From assembly GCF_900129345.1 (NCBI RefSeq), contig NZ_FQVK01000008.1, positions 1-64,000 on the forward strand: 64,000 nucleotides of DNA. The letters are read 5' to 3'. Shown here piece after piece: positions 16,650 through 25,449 of the stretch. Under the pieces are notes generated by a model that made no database searches, was not told where the DNA came from, and was given only the letters and a program-made list of their open reading frames with translations. Source of the stretch: Ruegeria intermedia. Lineage in GTDB: Bacteria; Pseudomonadota; Alphaproteobacteria; Rhodobacterales; Rhodobacteraceae. A program made the position numbers and the translations under genes. Position 1 is the first letter of the stretch. Every line of letters begins with the position of its first letter.

Positions 16650-18659
16650 ATGGCTGTATCCACGGTTGGTCGGGAAATGCAAGGGATGACACGGATTCTG
16701 GCGTTGATCGCCATGACGATTCTGGCGATGACGATGCCGATCGGAAACGCGCGCGCCGACAGCGTGGCCGACCTGCGGGCCGGACTGGCGGAAATGCGCG
16801 CCGGAGATTGGAACGAAGCCCTGCGCGTCTCGGGCGCGCGCGGATCGGTTTCGCGCGACATCATCGTGTGGCACTGGCTGCGCCAGGGGTTCGGCAGTTC
16901 GGGCGACGTTCTGGTGTTTCTTGATCGGCGGCCCGACTGGCCCGGACTGGCATGGCTGCGCCGCAAAAGCGAGCCGACCTTCACCGGAGCCGACCCCGAC
17001 CGGGTTCTGAAATTCTACCGAGACACCCCTCCGCAAACGGCCGAAGGCGCCCTGAACCACGCCATCGCGCTGATGGCGAAGGGACGGGACGGCGACGCGC
17101 AGGCCGATATCGTGACCGCGTGGCGCACCATGCCGATGGGAGAGGGCCTGCAGAAGGATTACGTCGAAAACTTCGGCAAACTGCTGAAACCGCATCATCA
17201 GGCCCGGCTGGACCGGATGCTGTGGGACGGGCACCTGATCAGCGCGGCCCAGATGCTGCCGCTGGTGGGCAGCGACTATCGCAAACTGGCCGAGGCCCGC
17301 ATCGCCCTGCAAAAGCGCGCGCCCGGCGTGGATGCCAAGATCGCCGCGGTGCCCAAGGCGCTGGCCGATGATCCGGGGCTGGCCTTCGACCGGTTCGTGT
17401 GGCGTGACCGCAAGGAACTGGACGACAGCGCCATCGACCTGATGCTGGCCCGCTCGACCAGCCCCGAGGCCCTGGGCGAGCCCGACAAATGGGCCGAGGG
17501 GCGGCGCCGGCTGGCGCGGCTGGAGATGCGTCAGGGCGATGCGAACCGTGCCTATGCCATTGCCGCCAACCACCACATGACCCCCGAGATGGGCTATGGC
17601 TATGCCGATCTTGAATGGCTGTCGGGGTTTCTGGCCCTGCGCAGGCTGAACGACCCCGACACGGCGGTGCGGCATTTCCGAAATTTCCTCGGCGCGGTTC
17701 AATCGCCGATCTCGATGGGCCGGGGCGGGTATTGGCTGGGCCGGGCCTATGCCGCACAGGGCAACGCCGAGAAAGCCTATGAAGCCTTTGCCCTGGGCGC
17801 TGACTATCAGACATCGTTCTACGGGCTGCTGGCGGCCGAACAGATCGGCCGCCCGTTCGACGACGATCTGGCCAACCCGCGCCGGGCCCCGCATTGGAAA
17901 CAGGCCGATTTCGCCAGTTCCAGTGTTCTGCAGGCCGGGCTGCTGCTGCTGCGCGCGGGCGAACGCGACCTTGCCGAACGGTTCCTGACCCACCTGGTCG
18001 AGGGGCTGGACCCGGTTCAGGCCAGCCAGTTGGGCGACCTGGCGATCGAGCTGAACGAGCCGCACCTGGCCGTGATGATCGCCAAGCGCGCGGCGACCAA
18101 GGGCGTGGTTCTGCCCGCGGCCTATTACCCGATGCACCCCGTGGCCGACATGCGCCTGCCGATGGCCGAAGAGATGGTGCTGGCCATCGCCCGCCGCGAA
18201 AGCGAGTTCGACCCGGTGGTGGTCAGCGGCGCGGGTGCGCGCGGCCTGATGCAGGTGATGCCCGCCACCGCCAAGCTGGTGGCGCAGGAATTGGGCATTC
18301 TGAGCGGGCACAAGACCCCGCGGCTGACCGCGGACTGGCAGTACAACGCCAAGCTGGGGGCCAACTACCTTGCCAAACTGGCGGCGGAATTCGACGGAAA
18401 CGTCGTGATGATGGCCGCCGGCTACAATGCCGGGCCGAACCGGCCGATCTCGTGGATGGAGCGCTATGGCAACCCGCTGCGTGGCGAGGTGGACATGGTC
18501 GACTGGATCGAGACCATTCCGTTTTCCGAGACCCGCAACTATGTGATGCGGGTGACGGAAAGCCTGCCCGTCTATCGCGCGCGGCTGGGCAAGCCGGCGC
18601 TGCCGATCCCGTTTTCGCGGGAACTGACCGGATCAACCCTGGCGGCGTTCGCGCCATAG
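16650..18659 (+). CDS. Soluble-type lytic murein transglycosylase
   Basis: This protein of up to 669 residues has a signal peptide (ILALIAMTILAMTMPIGNARA). It then has a long alpha-helical superhelix of TPR-like repeats (about 40-480) and a C-terminal SLT domain. The catalytic Glu517 lies in ARRESEFD, followed by GARGLMQVMPATA and GYNAGPNR. It cleaves glycan strands to 1,6-anhydro ends in the periplasm, like Slt70. An alternative start at 16686 (MTRILAL) gives a more typical signal peptide and may be the true one. Its 3' end overlaps the convergent EamA permease gene by 27 bases. Confidence 0.9.
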   Translation: MAVSTVGREMQGMTRILALIAMTILAMTMPIGNARADSVADLRAGLAEMRAGDWNEALRVSGARGSVSRDIIVWHWLRQGFGSSGDVLVFLDRRPDWPGLAWLRRKSEPTFTGADPDRVLKFYRDTPPQTAEGALNHAIALMAKGRDGDAQADIVTAWRTMPMGEGLQKDYVENFGKLLKPHHQARLDRMLWDGHLISAAQMLPLVGSDYRKLAEARIALQKRAPGVDAKIAAVPKALADDPGLAFDRFVWRDRKELDDSAIDLMLARSTSPEALGEPDKWAEGRRRLARLEMRQGDANRAYAIAANHHMTPEMGYGYADLEWLSGFLALRRLNDPDTAVRHFRNFLGAVQSPISMGRGGYWLGRAYAAQGNAEKAYEAFALGADYQTSFYGLLAAEQIGRPFDDDLANPRRAPHWKQADFASSSVLQAGLLLLRAGERDLAERFLTHLVEGLDPVQASQLGDLAIELNEPHLAVMIAKRAATKGVVLPAAYYPMHPVADMRLPMAEEMVLAIARRESEFDPVVVSGAGARGLMQVMPATAKLVAQELGILSGHKTPRLTADWQYNAKLGANYLAKLAAEFDGNVVMMAAGYNAGPNRPISWMERYGNPLRGEVDMVDWIETIPFSETRNYVMRVTESLPVYRARLGKPALPIPFSRELTGSTLAAFAP

Positions 18660-19502
18660 GGTGAACAGCCCCGCGGCCACCACCAAAGCGGCGCCCGCCA
18701 CCACGGCAGGGCGCAGGGTTTCGTCAAAGATCGTGATCCCCAGGATGGCGCTCCACATCAGGTGGAAATAGGCAAAGGGCTGCACCGCGCTGGCCTCGGC
18801 CATCTCATAGCACTTGATCAGCAGCCAGTGCCCCAGAACCCCGGTCACGCACAACAGGCCCATCCACAGCCAGTCGCGCGGCACCATCGGCTCCCAGAAC
18901 CACAGGCCGATTGCGGTCATGAATACGGCGCCCACCACGCCGGTCCAGAAAAAGCTGGTGGCGGTGCTGTCCTGACGGGCGACATAGCGCGTCAGCAACC
19001 CGTAGACCGCGAACATCAACGCCGAGATCAGCGGGATCACCGCCCAGGGGTTGAACACGCCCATCCCCGGCTGAAGGATGATCAGAACGCCGATGCACCC
19101 CACCCCGATCGCGGCCCACCGGCGCCAGCCGACCGTCTCGCCCAGAACCGGGCCGCTGAGCGCGGCCACCAGAAGCGGATAGCAGATGAACACCGCCTGG
19201 CTTTCGATCAGGCCCAGAATGGTGAACCCATAGACCGCCACGCAGATCTCGCCCGCCAGCAGCAGGCCGCGCAGGATCTGCAACCCCGGCTGCCGGGTCC
19301 GCGCCGCAGCGGCCAGACCGCCCGGCGCCCGCGCCGCAAGCGCCAGCACGAAAAGCGCGAAGAACCAGTATCGGATCATCACCACCATGTAGGTGTTGTA
19401 GGTGCCCGCCAGGTGACGCGAGATCCCGTCCTGCAGGGCAAACACGATGGTCGCGACGATCATCAGGGCAATGCCGGCCTTCACGTTGTTCTGCTGGCTC
19501 AT
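18633..19502 (-). CDS. EamA-family drug/metabolite transporter
   Basis: This 289-residue protein has ten predicted membrane segments in two EamA repeats (first about 8-140, second about 150-285). It begins MSQQNNVKAGIALMIVATIVFALQD. EamA proteins export or import small metabolites, and the sequence alone does not show which. It shares four bases (ATGA) with the upstream mnmD gene, so the two are co-translated. The C-terminal coding end lies under the last codons of the convergent transglycosylase gene. Confidence 0.85.
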   Translation of the reverse strand: MSQQNNVKAGIALMIVATIVFALQDGISRHLAGTYNTYMVVMIRYWFFALFVLALAARAPGGLAAAARTRQPGLQILRGLLLAGEICVAVYGFTILGLIESQAVFICYPLLVAALSGPVLGETVGWRRWAAIGVGCIGVLIILQPGMGVFNPWAVIPLISALMFAVYGLLTRYVARQDSTATSFFWTGVVGAVFMTAIGLWFWEPMVPRDWLWMGLLCVTGVLGHWLLIKCYEMAEASAVQPFAYFHLMWSAILGITIFDETLRPAVVAGAALVVAAGLFTLWRERRQG

Positions 19503-20164
19503 GGTTTCACCGCCCGGGTCATGTGCCGCTTGCGGCCATAGCCCGGCGCGCGGGCAACTGCGAACCCGGCCTCCTGCAGGCCGCGGCGCACGAAACCAGC
19601 TGCCGTATAGGTGGCCGCCGTGCCTCCGGGGGCGGTGTGATCGGCCACCTGCCGCATCAGGTCTGGTTGCCACAACTCGGGGTTCTTGGCCGGCGAAAAC
19701 CCGTCGAGAAACCATGCATCCGCTTGGCCGCTCCACCCCGGAAGCGTCTGGCGGGCATCCCCTTCGATCACCGTCAGGCGCAACGACCCCAGGTCACAGG
19801 TCCCGCCCTGCCACGCGTCCAGAAACCGGCCTGCCCAGGGCGCGATCCGGGGAAAAGCCGCCAGCGCGCGCGCCATGTCGGACGGATCCATTGGAAACGC
19901 CTCGAAACTGGTGAAGGTCAGCGGGCCGTTCTGCCCCGAGGTCTCCCACGCGGCCCAGGCCGTGAGCATGTTCAGACCGGTGCCAAAACCCAGCTCGGCG
20001 ATGTGAAAGCCCGGGGCGAACCGGGCCGGCAGGTCATTGCCCGCCAGAAAGACGTGGCGGGTTTCTTCCAGCCCGTTTTGCAGGCTGAAATACGGGTCGT
20101 CGAACCGGTTCGACACCGGGATGGTTTCGTCCGTCCACGACAATTCGGCGCGCTGGTCTGCCAT
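19499..20164 (-). CDS. mnmD: tRNA nm5s2U34 methyltransferase MnmD (stand-alone MnmC1)
   Basis: This 221-residue Rossmann methyltransferase carries the SAM motif ELGFGTGLNML near residue 57 and the family segment DAWFLDGFSPAKNPELW near 150. It matches the N-terminal domain of E. coli MnmC, which methylates 5-aminomethyl-2-thiouridine at tRNA position 34. The FAD domain of MnmC is not fused but encoded divergently, 55 bp away. The start codon at 20164 gives MADQRAELSWTDETIPVS, the usual family N-terminus. It is coupled to the downstream EamA permease. Confidence 0.92.
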   Translation of the reverse strand: MADQRAELSWTDETIPVSNRFDDPYFSLQNGLEETRHVFLAGNDLPARFAPGFHIAELGFGTGLNMLTAWAAWETSGQNGPLTFTSFEAFPMDPSDMARALAAFPRIAPWAGRFLDAWQGGTCDLGSLRLTVIEGDARQTLPGWSGQADAWFLDGFSPAKNPELWQPDLMRQVADHTAPGGTAATYTAAGFVRRGLQEAGFAVARAPGYGRKRHMTRAVKP

Positions 20165-20219
20165 GAGGGAATCCTGTAGCTAGGCGGCGCGACACTGAAC
20201 AAGGGAAAGAGGTTTGGCA

Positions 20220-21254
20220 ATGGTCGATGTGACGATCCGCGGCGCCGGGATTTTCGGCCTGTCCATCGCCTGGACCTGCGCCCGGCGCGGAGCCAGGGTT
20301 CAGGTCGTTGACCCGTTCGGCCCGGGCGCCGGCTCCAGCGGCGGGCTGGTCGGGGCGCTAGCGCCACATGTGCCGGAAAACTGGAACGACAAAAAGGCGT
20401 TTCAGTTCGAAAGCCTGCTGATGGCCGAACCCTTCTGGAGACAGGTCGAGGCCACCGGCGGCGTGTCACCCGGCTATGCCCGGTTGGGGCGGCTGCAGCC
20501 GATTGCCGACCAGCGCGGACTGGACCTGGCGCATCAACGCGCCGAAACCGCCCGCACCCTGTGGCAGGGTCGCGCCGATTGGACGGTGCGGCGGGTCGAG
20601 GAGGTCGGCGCCTGGTGTCCGCCCAGCCCCACCGGATTTGTCATCCACGACACGCTCAGCGCGCGGATGCACCCGCGCCGGGCCTGTGCCGCGCTGGTGG
20701 CGGCGCTGTCCACGATGGGGGTCGAGGTCGCTGCCGAAGCGCCCGACCGGGGCCGGGTGATCCATGCCACCGGCGTGGCCGGGCTGCTTGAGCTGTCGCA
20801 GGCCTTCGGCAGGACCGTCGGATCCGGCGTCAAGGGGCAGACCGCCTTGCTGCGCTTCAACGCGGGCGACGTGCCCCAGCTGTTTGCCGATGCGATCCAC
20901 ATCGTGCCCCATGCCGACGGGACGCTGGCGATCGGATCGACATCCGAGCGCGACTATGACGACCCCACAAGTACCGACACCGCCCTGGACGACGTGATCG
21001 AACGCGCCCTGCGCGCGGTTCCGGTGCTGCACGGGGCCGAGGTGATCGAACGCTGGGCCGGTGTGCGCCCCCGCAGCAAAAGCCGCGCGCCGATGCTGGG
21101 CGCGCATCCGCTGCATAAGGGTCAGTTCGTCGCCAATGGCGGGTTCAAGATCGGGTTCGGCATGGCCCCCAAAGTGGCCCAAGTCATGGCCGATCTGGTT
21201 CTGGAAGACCGCGACACCATCCCCGAAGGTTTCCGCCCCGAGGCGTCATTCTGA
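20220..21254 (+). CDS. FAD-dependent oxidoreductase, MnmC2-like
   Basis: This 344-residue D-amino-acid-oxidase-fold protein has GAGIFGLSIAW as its dinucleotide site (residues about 8-18), a FAD-contacting GSSGGLVGALAPH, and a C-terminal NGGFKIGFGMAP. It faces mnmD across a 55-bp divergent gap. In E. coli the equivalent oxidoreductase domain is fused to MnmD and removes the carboxymethyl group of cmnm5U34, so this protein is the likely missing half. The ATG at 20220 is preferred over the in-frame TTG six bases earlier because AAAGAGG lies seven bases before it. A generic glycine-oxidase-like function cannot be excluded. Confidence 0.8.
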   Translation: MVDVTIRGAGIFGLSIAWTCARRGARVQVVDPFGPGAGSSGGLVGALAPHVPENWNDKKAFQFESLLMAEPFWRQVEATGGVSPGYARLGRLQPIADQRGLDLAHQRAETARTLWQGRADWTVRRVEEVGAWCPPSPTGFVIHDTLSARMHPRRACAALVAALSTMGVEVAAEAPDRGRVIHATGVAGLLELSQAFGRTVGSGVKGQTALLRFNAGDVPQLFADAIHIVPHADGTLAIGSTSERDYDDPTSTDTALDDVIERALRAVPVLHGAEVIERWAGVRPRSKSRAPMLGAHPLHKGQFVANGGFKIGFGMAPKVAQVMADLVLEDRDTIPEGFRPEASF

Positions 21255-22055
21255 CCGCGCGACGGCTCGGGCCTGCATGCATTGCCGCCCGTCCGGCCCG
21301 CGCACCCAGAGATCATCTCCGTTGCGGCACAACATGGCCTGTTCGAAATGCATCAGTGGCGACGAGGCCCGAAACGAGAACTCGGCCAGAGGCCCCAGCA
21401 GATCGGTCGCCAGCAGCATCAGATGCTGCGCCAGCAACGGGCCATGCACCACCAGCCCGTCATAGCCTTCGACATCGCGGGCATAGTCCAGGTCATAGTG
21501 GATGCGGTGGCCATTGAAGGTGAGCGCCGAGTAGCGGAACAGCAGCGTCGAATCGAACGTGACGGCGCGCGCATCGGTCTCGTCGGTCCGCGCCACGGGC
21601 GGAATCGGCTTGCGCGCATCCGCTGCGGGATCCTCGCGATAGACCAGATCCTGCCACTCGGTCAGGCACAGGGTATCGCCCTGCCGGATCTCGTGGCGCA
21701 GGGTGACAAAGCCCAAAGGCCCGGTGCGGCCGGTTTTCGTGGTGGCCTGCTCAAGCACCGAGCGGCGCTCGGCCATGACGCCCGCGCGCAGCGGCGCGTG
21801 AAAACGCAGCCGCCCGCCCGCCCACATCCGGCGAGGTAGCCCCAGATCAGGGATCAACCCTCCGCCCACGGCCGGGTGCCCGTCACGCCCCAGTTCGGAC
21901 GGCGGGCGCGGGGACCAGAAATACAGCTGGTGAAAGAAGGGCGGCAGCGCCGAGCCGGCCTCGATCGATGCGGTTTGACCCAACGCAATCTGCAAGGCCG
22001 TGGCGCGGGCCGGGTCCATCACGTCGGTTCGGGTTTCGGCGGAACGGTCGGTCAT
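21246..22055 (-). CDS. MaoC-type/HTD2-like acyl-CoA hydratase
   Basis: This 269-residue double-hot-dog protein has an N-terminal FAS1-type dehydratase half (HQLYFWSPRPPSELGRDGHP, GLPRRMWAGGRLRFH). The C-terminal hydratase half contains YSALTFNGHRIHYDLDYA, whose Asn and His/Asp positions are those of the R-hydratase motif. The closest known types are mesaconyl-C4-CoA or 3-methylfumaryl-CoA hydratases and mitochondrial HTD2. No other acyl-CoA pathway genes are adjacent. The stop lies nine bases inside the convergent MnmC2-like gene. Confidence 0.8.
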   Translation of the reverse strand: MTDRSAETRTDVMDPARATALQIALGQTASIEAGSALPPFFHQLYFWSPRPPSELGRDGHPAVGGGLIPDLGLPRRMWAGGRLRFHAPLRAGVMAERRSVLEQATTKTGRTGPLGFVTLRHEIRQGDTLCLTEWQDLVYREDPAADARKPIPPVARTDETDARAVTFDSTLLFRYSALTFNGHRIHYDLDYARDVEGYDGLVVHGPLLAQHLMLLATDLLGPLAEFSFRASSPLMHFEQAMLCRNGDDLWVRGPDGRQCMQARAVARSE

Positions 22056-22104
22056 GGCGGCACCCTAGGCCGCGCCCATGCGGCCGGCAAGATGGCCCTT
22101 TGGC

Positions 22105-22647
22105 CTAGAACCCGGCTTCGGCCCGCAACTTCTGCATCAACTCGCGCAGCGTCGCCTCGTACCGATCGCTGATCAGTCGCCCCTGACCGTCGAATTCGTT
22201 CGAACTGTCGGCCAGGTGCAGTTCCGGCCCCACCAGAACCCGCGGCTGAAACGGCACCATGAACGACCGCAGGATCATCTGCGCCCGTTCGCCCCCGGCC
22301 CGACCCGCCGCCGCCGACATCACCGCCACCGGTTTGTCGGCCCAGGGCCGCCCCTTGGTACGGCTGACCCAATCCAGCGCGTTCTTCAGCACGCCCGACG
22401 GCCCCTTGTTGTATTCGGGTGTCGAGATCACCACCGCATGCGCCCGGGCGATCTGATCCGCCAGCAATTGCACCTTGTCCGGTATCCCGGCGCTGTCTTC
22501 GAGGTCGCCATCATAGAGCGGCAGGTTCAGATCCGCCTCGATGAACGTACCGGGGTTGAACAGCCGGGCGGCCTCGCGCAGCAGCCTGCGGTTCGTGGCG
22601 TTCTGGCGCAACGCGCCGGACAGGCCCAGAAGGATAGGGTCGGACAT
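22105..22647 (-). CDS. NADPH-dependent FMN reductase
   Basis: This 180-residue flavodoxin-fold protein has the phosphate-binding LSGALRQNATNRRLL near the N-terminus and the family signature STPEYNKGPSGVLKNALDW near residue 75. It reduces FMN or quinones with NAD(P)H in the cytoplasm. It is a single gene 49 bp from the hydratase gene, in the same direction, and could share its transcript. The physiological partner is not shown by context. Confidence 0.88.
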   Translation of the reverse strand: MSDPILLGLSGALRQNATNRRLLREAARLFNPGTFIEADLNLPLYDGDLEDSAGIPDKVQLLADQIARAHAVVISTPEYNKGPSGVLKNALDWVSRTKGRPWADKPVAVMSAAAGRAGGERAQMILRSFMVPFQPRVLVGPELHLADSSNEFDGQGRLISDRYEATLRELMQKLRAEAGF

Positions 22648-22776
22648 TGGGAAACTCCGTCATCGTGTCTGGTTGCAGATTAGCAATTCCGGCCGCAAAC
22701 CAAAGCCCGCCTGACGCGCAGTCAATGTGCAAAAAAGGGTCGCGCGCCGCGACCCCATCGTGGTGTCTGTCGCGTG

Positions 22777-23448
22777 TCAGGCGTTCCCGCTGGGCACGAT
22801 CACGATCTCGACCCGGCGGTTCTGAGCCTTGCCCTCGGGCGTCAGGTTCGAGGCGATGGGCTGGTTTTCACCCCGCCCGATGGTGGTGATGCGCGCATAG
22901 CTGACCCCGTTGGCCTGCAGGATGTCGGCAACCGCATTCGCGCGGCGTTCCGACAGGGCCTGGTTGTAGCCCGCATCGCCATCGCTGTCGGTATGGCCGA
23001 TGACCTGCACGTTGGAATTGGGATAGTTCACCAGATTCTGTCCGACCCGCACCAGATCGGCCCGCAATGCCGGCCGGACGGTGGCGCTGTCGGTATCGAA
23101 GGTGATGTCGTTGGGCACGGTGACGATCAGCCGGTCACCGGCATTCACGATGGTGATGCCGTCATTGGCCAGTTGCTGGCGCAGCTCGGCGGCCTGTTTG
23201 TCCAACTGGTTGCCGATCAACCCGCCCCCCGCGGCACCGATGGCCGCCCCGGCCAATGCGCCCAGTCCGGGGTTGGAATCATTGGCGATGGCCCCCACGC
23301 CCGCCCCGATCAGCCCGCCCAGAATGGCGCCCTGCTTGGCGTTCTGGTTCGGGTCGTCCTGCACCCGCAGGGTTCCCGGATCGGTACACGCGCCCAAAAC
23401 AAGGGTAGCGCTCAGCCCCAGCGGCAGCGCGAATCTGGAAATCGTCAT
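22777..23448 (-). CDS. OmpA-family lipoprotein with glycine-zipper domain
   Basis: This 223-residue protein has a lipobox LVLGAC with Cys20 as the lipidated residue. A glycine-zipper segment (AILGGLIGAGVGAIAND and GAAIGAAGGGLIG) spans about 40-80. A C-terminal OmpA domain follows, with GHTDSDGDAGYNQALSERRA and NRRVEIVI. The OmpA domain binds the diaminopimelate of peptidoglycan, so the protein links the outer membrane to the wall. It is monocistronic. The layout matches YiaD-type lipoproteins of the group. Confidence 0.92.
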   Translation of the reverse strand: MTISRFALPLGLSATLVLGACTDPGTLRVQDDPNQNAKQGAILGGLIGAGVGAIANDSNPGLGALAGAAIGAAGGGLIGNQLDKQAAELRQQLANDGITIVNAGDRLIVTVPNDITFDTDSATVRPALRADLVRVGQNLVNYPNSNVQVIGHTDSDGDAGYNQALSERRANAVADILQANGVSYARITTIGRGENQPIASNLTPEGKAQNRRVEIVIVPSGNA

Positions 23449-23579
23449 GGAATCACCTTCTGCTCCTGTACCCGTTTGTCGGGCTACTTCGTTGACGACA
23501 TTATATCATGCGCGCCGCAACCCGGCTCAAGCGACAAAATCGCGAGATCGGCGAATACCTGCCAGCCAGGCCTGACCGG

Positions 23580-24227
23580 TCAGAAATCGGGCGCAGCGCG
23601 AAATTTCATCGACACGCCATCCTCGGGGTGTTTGACGCGCAGTTCCTCGGAATGCAGCATCAGGCGCGGAAAGTCCCGCGCGGGCCCTTCGGCATAGAAC
23701 GGATCGCCCAGAATCGGATGGCCCAGCGCCTGCATGTGGACACGCAGCTGGTGCGAACGTCCGGTCTTGGGAAACAGGCGGATGCGGGTCGTGTCGCCGT
23801 CGTGCCGGACCACGCGCCAATCGGTCACAGCTGGCTTGCCGGTTTCATGGCAGACCATCTGCCGCGGACGGTTCGGCCAATCCACGATCAACGGCAGATC
23901 GACGGTTCCGGTCCTGGGCTCGACCCGACCCCAGACCCGCGCGACATAGGTCTTGCGGGTCTGCCGGGCCTCGAACTGCTGGCCCAGGTATTTCTGCGCA
24001 TGCGGCGTCTGGGCAAAGATCATCACCCCCGATGTGTCGCGGTCCAGCCGATGCACCAGCAGCGCCTGGGGAAAGGCCGCCTGAACCCGCGTCAGCAGGC
24101 AGTCGGCCAGATGCGCCCCGCGCCCGGGCACCGACAGCAGGCCCGCCGGCTTGTTGACGACGATCACCTGCGCGTCCTCGTGCAGCACGTCCAGCGGAGT
24201 TCGGGGCGGATCGTATGTATCGCTCAT
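23580..24227 (-). CDS. RluA-family pseudouridine synthase
   Basis: This 215-residue protein is the short form of the family without an S4 domain. Asp62 in HRLDRDTSG is the catalytic aspartate, and KTGRSHQLRVHM and GHPILGDPFYA are the later conserved motifs. The length and single catalytic domain suggest RluA (23S U746 and tRNA U32) more than RluC or RluD. The adjacent genes give no further hint of the target. Confidence 0.9.
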   Translation of the reverse strand: MSDTYDPPRTPLDVLHEDAQVIVVNKPAGLLSVPGRGAHLADCLLTRVQAAFPQALLVHRLDRDTSGVMIFAQTPHAQKYLGQQFEARQTRKTYVARVWGRVEPRTGTVDLPLIVDWPNRPRQMVCHETGKPAVTDWRVVRHDGDTTRIRLFPKTGRSHQLRVHMQALGHPILGDPFYAEGPARDFPRLMLHSEELRVKHPEDGVSMKFRAAPDF

Positions 24228-24322
24228 GCGCGCTGCCTATCGCAGGGCGCGGGTTCTCGCAACGTCGTCCTTGCGATGGGGGGCCGTTCGCGCAACTCTC
24301 ACCCCCAAGCGGAGGAGACGAG

Positions 24323-24733
24323 ATGCACCCGACGATCGAACGCATGCAGGAGGTGGTCGCCAAGGGCGACGAAACCCTGATCCACGAGTTGCTGGCCGAA
24401 GATGTGCGGTTCATGCCGCCGACCTACTACAGCACCTGGACCGGACGCGCGCCGGTGGCGGCGGTGCTGGGCCATGTGGGCCAGGTGTTTTCCCAGTTCC
24501 GCTATCGCCGGATCATGGGCGGGGGCAAGGACTGGGCGCTGGAGTTCCAGCGCAAGGTCGGCGACCTGGACGCGGTGGGCGTGGACCTGATCACCCTGAA
24601 CGACGACGGGCTGATCCAGACCTTCGAGGTGGTCATGCGCCCTTACAAGTCCATCGGCGCGCTGCGCGAGGCGATGATGGCACGGGTGATGACCGACCCC
24701 CGGTTCCTGGAATTCAAATCCGCGTTGGGCTGA
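24323..24733 (+). CDS. NTF2/SnoaL-like protein
   Basis: This 136-residue single-domain protein (MHPTIERMQEVVAKGDE) has a helix pair at the N-terminus and curved-sheet segments (VRFMPPTYYSTWTGRAPV, WALEFQRKVGDL, LIQTFEVVMRP). These fit the SnoaL/NTF2 fold of small-molecule binding or isomerising proteins. A strong GGAGGAG ribosome site lies before the ATG at 24323. It is two bases before the SGNH hydrolase gene, so the two are probably translated together. The ligand is unknown. Confidence 0.82.
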   Translation: MHPTIERMQEVVAKGDETLIHELLAEDVRFMPPTYYSTWTGRAPVAAVLGHVGQVFSQFRYRRIMGGGKDWALEFQRKVGDLDAVGVDLITLNDDGLIQTFEVVMRPYKSIGALREAMMARVMTDPRFLEFKSALG

Positions 24734-24735
24734 CC

Positions 24736-25449
24736 ATGGCCGCCCTTGTTGGCGTGGATCAGATCGCCCGACTGCCGCTGCTTCCGCTGCTGGTGGCGCA
24801 GGCCTTGCTGGTGCGCCGACGCGCGCTGCGCCTGCCCGAGCCGTCGGGGCCACGCCAGGGGCGTCACGGAAAAGGGCCCCGTCTACGCCTGCTGATTGCT
24901 GGCGACAGCTCGGCGGCGGGCGTCGGCGCCGGCACCCAGGATCAGGCGCTCTCGGGGCAATTGATCCGCCAGCTTGAATCGCATTTCAGCGTCGAGTGGC
25001 GCCTGATCGCGACCACCGGTCACACCACGCGGGACACGATCGAGGCGCTGCGCGACGTGACCGATGCCTTCGACGTTGCCGTCACCGCGCTTGGGGTGAA
25101 TGACGTGACCCGTGGCGTGACGGCCAGACAGTTCCAGCAACACCAATCCAATCTGTTTGATTGCCTCACCCGCAACCTGAGCGTCCGACGCATCATCGCA
25201 ACTGGCGTCCCACAGATGGAGCGCTTCCCGGCCTTGCCACAGCCTTTGGCCTGGGTGTTGGGCCGACAAGCGGCGCGTCTGGACAGCGGGCTGCAACAGG
25301 TCGTAAGCCGGTATCCGCAGGCGCGGCACCTGGCCCTGACTCTGCCGGACGATCCGGCCCTGGCCGCACCGGACGGGTATCACCCCGGCCCCAAGGCCTA
25401 TGCTCTCTGGGCGCAGCAGTTGGCTCGGCCGATCCTCGATCAGACCTGA
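24736..25449 (+). CDS. SGNH/GDSL-family hydrolase
   Basis: This 237-residue protein has an N-terminal hydrophobic segment (LPLLPLLVAQALLV) that may anchor it. Block I is IAGDSSAAGVGA with the nucleophile Ser, block III is ALGVNDVTRG, and block V is DGYHPGPKAYALWA with Asp and His. The catalytic triad of SGNH esterases is therefore complete. It acts on an unknown ester. The start lies two bases after the NTF2-like gene. The last ten bases overlap the convergent rarD. Confidence 0.85.
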   Translation: MAALVGVDQIARLPLLPLLVAQALLVRRRALRLPEPSGPRQGRHGKGPRLRLLIAGDSSAAGVGAGTQDQALSGQLIRQLESHFSVEWRLIATTGHTTRDTIEALRDVTDAFDVAVTALGVNDVTRGVTARQFQQHQSNLFDCLTRNLSVRRIIATGVPQMERFPALPQPLAWVLGRQAARLDSGLQQVVSRYPQARHLALTLPDDPALAAPDGYHPGPKAYALWAQQLARPILDQT

